Shown one piece after another: positions 5,893 to 10,371 of a stretch of 10,371 bases of DNA. The notes below the pieces were generated by a model. It was given only the letters and a program-made list of their open reading frames with translations. It did no database searches and had not been told where the DNA came from. How positions within the stretch are numbered: the stretch's first letter is position 1; the number at the start of each line of letters is the position of its first letter. The stretch comes from CAZVJA01 sp964626885 (GTDB lineage: Bacteria > Planctomycetota > Planctomycetia > Planctomycetales > Planctomycetaceae): positions 1 to 10,371 of the forward strand of contig CAZVJA010000195.1 in assembly GCA_964626885.1 (NCBI GenBank), written 5' to 3'. The translations under genes were made by a program, and so were the position numbers.

Positions 5893-6652
5893 AGATCACC
5901 ATTCCGCCGTCCACTTGCAGCACCGCCCCCGTGGTGAACGAACTCGCTTCCGACGCGAAATAAATCGCCGCGCCGACCAGTTCATCGACTTCGCCGATCC
6001 GCACCAGGGACTTCATCGCCGCGAAGTTCTTTTCGCGCTCCGGTTCTTTCCACAGGGCTTCGCTCAGTTCCGTGCGAATCAAACCCGGACAGATGCAGTT
6101 CACGCGAACTTTTTTCCGGCCGAACTCGCGGGCCATCACTTTTGTCAGCATGATCAACCCCGCTTTTGTGACGGAGTAAATCCCCTGCATCGCGGACGCC
6201 TGCAGGCCAGCCACCGACGCGATATTGACGATCGACCCGCCGCCGGTCTCCATCATTTTCTTCCCGAGGATCCGCGAGAGGATGTACGGCCCCTTGAGGT
6301 TCACGTCCATCGTCTTGTCCCAGGCCCAGTCTTCCGAATCCGCGATCGGCCCGAAGTACGGATTCGTCCCGGCGTTGTTGACCAGCACGTTGACCGTCCC
6401 GAACTTCGCTTCCGCCGCCGCGACCAGCTTCTGAATGTCCTCCGGCTTACCGACGTGGGCCGCGACACCGAGCACCTTGTCGGCCTGCTTGCCGAACTGG
6501 GCGACCGCCGCGTCAACGGTCTCCTGCTTCCGTCCGCAGATCGTCACCTTGGCACCAGCGTCGACAAACCCCTGGGCAATCGCCAGCCCGATCCCCCGCG
6601 TCGCCCCCGTTACCAGGGCATGCCGCCCGGCCATCGAAAATCGCTCGCTCAT
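5891..6652 (-). CDS. Short-chain dehydrogenase/reductase, FabG-like
   Basis: This is a 253-residue classical SDR with all key motifs: the Rossmann TGATRGIG at 15-22, NNAG at 92-95, Asn118, and catalytic Ser146, Tyr159 and Lys163 (YSVTK), plus PG at 189-190. Arg41-Lys42 at the end of the second strand (CGRK) favours NADP(H), an inference from general SDR rules. The sequence is closest in look to 3-oxoacyl-ACP reductase and glucose 1-dehydrogenase-type SDRs, which are often named FabG without proof. A role in reducing or oxidising a 3-keto/3-hydroxyacyl thioester fits the neighbouring MaoC hydratase and beta-oxidation enzyme, but it could act on other alcohols. GAGGA (6661-6665 on the minus strand), 8 bases before the ATG, supports the start. 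It is the first gene of a minus-strand pair and divergent from the bifunctional enzyme. Confidence 0.93.
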   Translation of the reverse strand: MSERFSMAGRHALVTGATRGIGLAIAQGFVDAGAKVTICGRKQETVDAAVAQFGKQADKVLGVAAHVGKPEDIQKLVAAAEAKFGTVNVLVNNAGTNPYFGPIADSEDWAWDKTMDVNLKGPYILSRILGKKMMETGGGSIVNIASVAGLQASAMQGIYSVTKAGLIMLTKVMAREFGRKKVRVNCICPGLIRTELSEALWKEPEREKNFAAMKSLVRIGEVDELVGAAIYFASEASSFTTGAVLQVDGGMVI

Positions 6653-6786
6653 CTGCTCGTTCCTCGTCTTGGTGTGATTCTGTTACTGCCGTTTGGCGCG
6701 GACCGCGTCCTCTTGTTATACCGGAGAGGCAACGGCACTTTCAGTCTCGCGGGAGAAAATCCGCGTTTCCACAACCAGAAAAGCCC

Positions 6787-6903
6787 GAAGCACGAATGTC
6801 GAAAGAAATCCGAAGCCTCGAAGGACGAATTGAGAACTCCGCGAGCTTTGATGGGGATCTCTTGGGACTTCGTGCTTCTTTCGGCATTCGGATTTCGTGC
6901 TTC
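6787..6903. repeat. Inverted heptad-repeat element upstream of the bifunctional beta-oxidation gene
   Basis: The left side, on the plus strand, carries 7-base units: GAAGCAC, GAATGTC and GAAAGAA (6787-6807), then GAAGGAC, GAATTGA and GAACTCC (6820-6840). The right side, on the minus strand, reads GAAGCAC, GAAATCC, GAATGCC and GAAAGAA (6903-6876). Terminal GAAGCACGAA (6787-6796) and TTCGTGCTTC (6869-6878 and 6894-6903) are perfect 10-bp inverted repeats. It occupies much of the 294-base divergent gap 6653-6946, 43 bases before the start codon at 6947. I see no clear promoter in the rest of the gap, although TTATAC at about 6715-6720 could contribute. Confidence 0.75.
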
Positions 6904-6946
6904 CTCTAGAATCATCCGGCCTCACATCTTTCAGAAAGTCACTGCG

Positions 6947-9079
6947 ATGAGCGATCTCATTTCCTATTCCACCGACGGCGACGTCGCCGTCATCACCGTC
7001 AACAATCCGCCGGTCAACGCCCTCAGCCCCGGCGTCCCCGAAGGGATCGTCGAGGGAGTGCGGAAGGCACAGGCCGATGCCGCGATCAAAGCAATCGTCC
7101 TCATCGGCGGCGGCCGCACCTTCATCGCCGGCGCCGACATCAAGGAATTTGGCAAGATCACCTCCGGCGAGAAGACGCGCGACATCGGACTCAACGACAA
7201 GCTCGCGCTGATCGAGAATTGCCCCAAGCCGATCGTCTGTGCGATTCACGGCACCGCGCTCGGCGGCGGTCTCGAAGTCGCGATGGCCTGCCACTACCGC
7301 GTCGCCGTGCCCTCCGCGCAAGTTGGCCAGCCGGAAGTGAAGCTCGGCATCATCCCCGGCGCGGGGGGAACGCAGCGACTCCCCCGGCTAATCGGCGTCC
7401 CCAAAGCAGCAGAGATGTGCGCCGTGGGTGGAATGGTCAAAGCACAGGAGGCACTCGCGGCGGGTGTTGTCGACAAGCTGATCGACGGCGATCTCCTCGC
7501 CGGTTCAATCGCGTTTGCCCGCGAAATGGCCGCGTCTGGCAAACCGCCGCGCAAAACGTGCGACCTGCGCGACAAGCTCGGCGACCCGGCAGCCAATAAG
7601 CCGGCGCTCGACGAACTTCGCAAGTCGGTCTCCAAAACTCAGCGCGGCATGCAGGCACCGCACAAGGCCATCGAAGCGGTCGAAGCCGCCGCCACGCTCG
7701 ACTTCGCGGCCGGCTTGAAGAAAGAAGCGGAAATCTTCCAGCAATGCCTCTTCGCGAATGAATCGAAGGGAATGATTCACGCCTTCTTCGGCGAACGAAC
7801 CGTCTCGAAGATTCCCGACCTGCCGACCGACGTCAAGCAGATCGATATCAAGACCGCAGCGGTCGTGGGAGCCGGCACCATGGGGGGCGGCATCACCATG
7901 TCTTACGTGAACGCCGGCATTCCCGTCACGCTCAAAGAAGTCGACCAAGCCGCGCTCGACCGCGGGCTGGAGACAATCAAGAAGAATTACGCCGTCTCCG
8001 TCAGCCGTGGCAAAATGACCGAAGCGCAGATGCAGGAGCGGATGGCCCGCATCACGCCGACGCTCAATTATGCCGACCTGGGCCAGGCCGACATCGTTGT
8101 CGAAGCGGTCTTCGAGAACATGGAGTTGAAGAAGAAAGTCTTCGGCGAGATCGACAAGGTCGCCAAGCCGGGGGCGGTCCTCGCGTCGAACACCTCGACC
8201 CTCGACATCGACGCCATCGCCAGCGCGACGAAGCGCCCCGAGATGGTCATCGGCCATCACTTCTTCAGCCCCGCCAACGTGATGAAACTCCTCGAAATCG
8301 TCCGCGGCTCGAAAACGACCAACGAGGTCATCGCCACGTCGATGGCCCTCTCAAAACGTTTGGCGAAGGTCGGCGTACTCGTCGGCAACTGCTGGGGGTT
8401 CGTCGGCAACCGGATGTTCGGCCCTTACATGCGCGAGGCGGCGTTCCTCGTCGAGGAAGGGGCCAAGATTCAGGAAGTCGATGCGGCCCTCTACGAGTTC
8501 GGCATGGCAATGGGTCCGCTGGCGGTCGGCGATCTGGCGGGTCTCGACGTCGGCTACAAGGTCCGCCAGGAAGCCAAGGACCGCGTGCCGAAGGGGATGC
8601 GGCCGCACGTCGTTGACGACAAACTCTGCGAACTCGGCCGCTATGGCCAGAAGACGAACGCCGGCTGGTACCGTTACGAACCTGGGAATCGTGCCCCTGT
8701 GGCCGATCCCGAAGTCGAAAAGCTCGTCGCGCAGTGGGTAAGGGAAGCGGGCATTCCGCAGCGGAAGATCGGCAAGGACGAAATCATCGAGCGGACGGTC
8801 TACGCCCTCGTCAACGAAGGGGCGCGGATTCTCGAAGAAGGCTACGCCCTCCGCGCGGTCGATATCGACATCGTCTACCTCTATGGCTACGGCTTCCCCG
8901 CCTTCCGCGGCGGCCCGATGTTCTACGCCGACACCGTCGGCCTCAAGAAAGTGTACGACCGGGTCTGCGCGTTCGAGAAGGAACACGGCTTCTGGTGGCA
9001 ACCCGCCCCGCTCCTCAAAAAGCTGGCGGAGGAAGGCAAGACATTCGCGCAGTACGACAAAGACCGCGGCCGCGGGTGA
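6947..9079 (+). CDS. Bifunctional enoyl-CoA hydratase / 3-hydroxyacyl-CoA dehydrogenase (FadJ/MFE-1 type)
   Basis: This is a 710-residue trifunctional-alpha-like protein of beta-oxidation. It hydrates trans-2-enoyl-CoA to (S)-3-hydroxyacyl-CoA and oxidises it to 3-ketoacyl-CoA with NAD+. The crotonase domain spans about 1-190: oxyanion AGADIKEF (61-68), GGGLE with Glu110, and Glu130 in GQPEVKLGIIPGAGGTQ, the two catalytic acids. The NAD-binding domain starts at about 303: GAGTMG (308-313). Catalytic His438 (GHHFFSP) pairs with Glu450 (MKLLE). Two C-terminal helical domains follow, the second with YGYGFPAFRGGPMFYAD. The length matches FadJ and peroxisomal MFE-1 (about 710-720). The open frame runs upstream to 5915, but that part is the antisense shadow of the dehydrogenase plus repeats. 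The ATG at 6947 begins the crotonase fold, although its ribosome binding site (AGAAAG, weak) is poor. A separate thiolase is expected elsewhere. Confidence 0.95.
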   Translation: MSDLISYSTDGDVAVITVNNPPVNALSPGVPEGIVEGVRKAQADAAIKAIVLIGGGRTFIAGADIKEFGKITSGEKTRDIGLNDKLALIENCPKPIVCAIHGTALGGGLEVAMACHYRVAVPSAQVGQPEVKLGIIPGAGGTQRLPRLIGVPKAAEMCAVGGMVKAQEALAAGVVDKLIDGDLLAGSIAFAREMAASGKPPRKTCDLRDKLGDPAANKPALDELRKSVSKTQRGMQAPHKAIEAVEAAATLDFAAGLKKEAEIFQQCLFANESKGMIHAFFGERTVSKIPDLPTDVKQIDIKTAAVVGAGTMGGGITMSYVNAGIPVTLKEVDQAALDRGLETIKKNYAVSVSRGKMTEAQMQERMARITPTLNYADLGQADIVVEAVFENMELKKKVFGEIDKVAKPGAVLASNTSTLDIDAIASATKRPEMVIGHHFFSPANVMKLLEIVRGSKTTNEVIATSMALSKRLAKVGVLVGNCWGFVGNRMFGPYMREAAFLVEEGAKIQEVDAALYEFGMAMGPLAVGDLAGLDVGYKVRQEAKDRVPKGMRPHVVDDKLCELGRYGQKTNAGWYRYEPGNRAPVADPEVEKLVAQWVREAGIPQRKIGKDEIIERTVYALVNEGARILEEGYALRAVDIDIVYLYGYGFPAFRGGPMFYADTVGLKKVYDRVCAFEKEHGFWWQPAPLLKKLAEEGKTFAQYDKDRGRG

Positions 9080-9098
9080 CCGTATGTGACCAACCTCG

Positions 9099-9130
9099 CT
9101 TCGGGTGCCACCGACTTCGTGTGCCACAGG
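9099..9130 (+). repeat. Tandem 16-base imperfect repeat with GTGCCAC core
   Basis: Units at 9099-9114 and 9115-9130 (CTTCGGGTGCCACCGA and CTTCGTGTGCCACAGG) match at 13 of 16 positions. They fill the short gap between the convergent bifunctional enzyme and the Ymh-family gene. The GTGCCAC core is the same as in the right-end repeats. Confidence 0.6.
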
Positions 9131-9146
9131 TTTTGGGTGCCCAAAA
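9131..9146. terminator. Possible bidirectional terminator between convergent genes
   Basis: TTTTGGGTGCCCAAAA is a perfect inverted repeat, with T and A runs on the two sides. It ends 2 bases before the stop codon of the minus-strand gene and is 51 bases beyond the stop of the plus-strand gene. Position and symmetry fit a shared stop for both transcripts, but the G/C stem is only 3 bp, so it would be weak as an intrinsic terminator. Confidence 0.35.
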
Positions 9147-9147
9147 T

Positions 9148-9885
9148 CTAGGTCGGTTTCCGACGGGCGACAATTCGCAGCAAATGACTGGCGACAACCA
9201 GCATCTCGAACGCTTCGGTCGGATCGGACAACACACCGTGCCGATGCGCAGTTGGATTTCGCACTCGTCCGTATGCACCTGCGAAAAACTCCTGCAACGA
9301 CTTTTGCTCTTCGATTGGCTCGCTGGCGTCAGAAAGTGGGCCCGGTGGAATCTCGTTGGTCGGCTTGAAGGCCTTTCTCATGAGATCCTTGCCATAGTCA
9401 CTCGGCGAATATCCGCCGGCGTCACGCACCGACACTTCAACTTCCTTGAAAGCCTGGAAAACAGCCGTGTCGTACTCGCCACGGAGGAAAATCGGCCACG
9501 CCTTGTCAACGAGAACGATGTGGAGGAGTTCCTTTGGGCAGCGGAGTCGGCGTTGGTACTCCGCCACTTGCTGCCGATCCTTCGTCGCCAGGCCTACCCG
9601 CGAGAAATCGTATTCGTCACTCTGGCCCTCCAGCGGATACGGTACGACGAAGCCCTCTCGAATGAGCCAGCACCATGCTTCGATAACTGCACGCGACACA
9701 TCATGCCGCTGCTCGCCAGAAGGAACCATGTGATCGCTGGTGATGAAACTTGTTCGCATGACGGTACGGCGTTGAGTTAGGTCTTCGATAGAGTGCAGGT
9801 ACTCGAGCAGAATCACCGCAAGATCGACGGTATCAAGCGATAACGCGTCCAATCTGTTCGGCAAGAGTTTCAGGAAGTCTGACAT
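9148..9885 (-). CDS. TIGR02391 (Ymh) family protein, function unknown
   Basis: This is a 245-residue cytoplasmic protein with no signal or membrane segment. Its C-terminal about 85 residues show the TIGR02391/Ymh signature: KDLMRKAF (166-173), EEQKSLQEFFAGAYGRVRNP (192-211) with the following THAHR-type turn here as TAHR (212-215), then DPTEAFEMLVVASHLLRI (221-238). The N-terminal part includes AVIEAWCWLIREGFVVP (66-82), which resembles a helix-turn-strand of winged-helix type; that reading is weak. The family has no established biochemical role and is scattered among bacteria and archaea, often in variable regions. The start at 9885 is chosen because GAGGG sits 4 bases upstream; the ATG at 9912 has no such site. 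It appears less GC-rich than the metabolic genes and borders a repeat-filled gene-free stretch, which is compatible with acquisition by transfer. Confidence 0.85.
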   Translation of the reverse strand: MSDFLKLLPNRLDALSLDTVDLAVILLEYLHSIEDLTQRRTVMRTSFITSDHMVPSGEQRHDVSRAVIEAWCWLIREGFVVPYPLEGQSDEYDFSRVGLATKDRQQVAEYQRRLRCPKELLHIVLVDKAWPIFLRGEYDTAVFQAFKEVEVSVRDAGGYSPSDYGKDLMRKAFKPTNEIPPGPLSDASEPIEEQKSLQEFFAGAYGRVRNPTAHRHGVLSDPTEAFEMLVVASHLLRIVARRKPT

Positions 9886-10044
9886 TGTTCCCTCGCATTT
9901 GAATGTATACATCGGCGATGGCGGCTTTGGGCCGCCAGTGTCGATTGTACGCGCTCCGCCCCCCGAATCTATGTCTTTCCAGCTCTCGTCTTTGGTCGCT
10001 CATTTCTAATCACCCGGTGCCACTGGCGGCGGCTTGGGGTCGCC

Positions 10045-10064
10045 TGTGTGTGTGTTTGTGTGTG
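10045..10064 (+). repeat. TG dinucleotide tract
   Basis: Almost pure TG repeats, interrupted once by TTT, run for 20 bases. Such simple tracts are uncommon in GC-rich bacterial DNA. It lies in a gene-free area, so no reading frame is affected. Confidence 0.75.
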
Positions 10065-10192
10065 GCCCGCGCGAATCGGCTCGGTGCGCGAACTGCACGT
10101 TGACGGATCTCGTAAAACGAGGTGGAATAGTAGCCACGTGTGCCGCTGCCCGCTGGTCCAGCAGCGAGAAACGGTTTGCAGCGTCGGCCAAT

Positions 10193-10221
10193 CACTGGCG
10201 GACAAGCCGCCAGTGGCACCC
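10193..10221. repeat. Hairpin repeat copy 2 (29 bases, identical to 2930-2958)
   Basis: Stem CACTGGCGG (10193-10201) and CCGCCAGTG (10207-10215), loop ACAAG, then GCACCC. It is the same orientation and sequence as the copy 7.26 kb to the left; identity starts and stops at the repeat borders. Confidence 0.85.
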
Positions 10222-10258
10222 AAGATTTTGTCATGGCCGGTCGCACCCCAAACACTGG

Positions 10259-10275
10259 CACTGGCATAGCCAGTG
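10259..10275. repeat. Short hairpin of the same family
   Basis: CACTGGC-ATA-GCCAGTG is a perfect 7-bp stem, followed by GCAC as in the 29-base copies. The sequence just before it (CACTGG at 10253-10258) duplicates part of the left arm. Confidence 0.7.
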
Positions 10276-10292
10276 GCACACGGATCGGGTGC

Positions 10293-10315
10293 CACTGCTG
10301 GCTGGTCCAGCAGTG
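10293..10315. repeat. Hairpin with CACTGCTGG arms
   Basis: CACTGCTGG (10293-10301) and CCAGCAGTG (10307-10315) form a perfect 9-bp stem with loop CTGGT, preceded by GGGTGC. Stem and loop lengths equal those of the 29-base repeat, but the stem sequence is changed on both sides. A decayed version of the same arms lies at 10144-10166. Confidence 0.75.
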
Positions 10316-10371
10316 AGGGCATGCATCGAACAGATTCGAACGATTCCACGCCCTTCGCCAAGCCTCAGGGA

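Larger units (their letters stand above)
9886..10371. other. Gene-free, repeat-rich right end
   Basis: No open frame here has a plausible protein sequence: all are short, overlapping and of odd composition. The stretch holds at least five hairpin or half-hairpin units of the GTGCCAC family: 9920-9936 (GGCGGC/GCCGCC), 10018-10033 (a degenerate inverted copy), 10144-10166 (CGCTGC/GCAGCG), and the three listed separately. It also holds a TG-rich tract. A short stem CTCGT-AAA-ACGAG sits near 10109-10121. No promoter or RNA gene is supported beyond the GAGGG of the Ymh gene at 9890-9894. Confidence 0.6.

Noticed and set aside
5915..6946. Plus-strand extension of the bifunctional enzyme frame to give a 1054-residue protein
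   Set aside because: Most of this part lies antisense to the SDR gene, which has full motifs; the rest is repeat DNA. The peptide is His/Arg-rich without domain features, and the crotonase fold begins at the ATG at 6947.
7505..8260. Long minus-strand open frame inside the bifunctional enzyme gene
   Set aside because: It is the antisense shadow of GC-rich codons; the sense strand has complete catalytic motifs, and the antisense peptide is of skewed composition with no family features.
8734..9780. Plus-strand frame of 348 codons overlapping the end of the bifunctional gene and the Ymh-family gene
   Set aside because: It is out of frame with the first and antisense to the second; the translation begins Arg-rich and matches no family.
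5852..10221. CRISPR-like reading of the repeat clusters
   Set aside because: There are no regularly spaced direct repeats with unique spacers of constant length, and no cas genes; the units are contiguous heptads or isolated hairpins.

Overview
The window looks like planctomycete chromosome: GC-rich, loosely packed genes in both orientations, and intergenic gaps filled with several families of small palindromic or heptad-phased repeats. This assignment is inference from gene content and repeat style. There is no rRNA or other taxonomic marker in the window.

Layout, left to right. Bases 1-71 are the tail of a gene cut by the window edge. A repeat-bearing gap follows, with a long hairpin at 195-272. 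Next is an exported protein of 397 residues with an STN-like C-terminal domain (428-1621). Two genes (1734-2222 and 2298-2909) then encode the PYR-type and PP-type halves of a split thiamine-diphosphate decarboxylase of the sulfopyruvate/phosphonopyruvate decarboxylase family. Convergent to this pair is a seven-helix hemolysin III/PAQR-like membrane protein (2980-3642, minus). A 389-base divergent gap leads to a MaoC-type (R)-enoyl-CoA hydratase (4032-4514).

On the minus strand, a short-chain dehydrogenase (5891-6652) and a secreted sialidase-fold protein (4576-5877) form a tight pair with a 13-base gap. Divergent from the dehydrogenase, after a 294-base repeat-rich gap, is a 710-residue bifunctional enoyl-CoA hydratase/3-hydroxyacyl-CoA dehydrogenase (6947-9079). 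A TIGR02391 (Ymh) family protein (9148-9885, minus) converges on it. The last 486 bases appear gene-free and are full of GTGCCAC-type repeats and hairpins.

The metabolic theme is acyl-CoA chemistry. The MaoC hydratase could act on the R branch and the bifunctional protein on the S branch. The dehydrogenase between them may reduce or oxidise a 3-keto/3-hydroxy-acyl thioester. No thiolase, acyl-CoA dehydrogenase or acyl-CoA ligase is present, so this is only part of a pathway. The substrate of the split ThDP enzyme cannot be read from its neighbours.

I see no obviously new multi-gene system. The most unusual signal is the non-coding layer: at least four repeat families, two of them built on a strict 7-base period. 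One of these supplies both the start and stop codons of the sialidase-like ORF.
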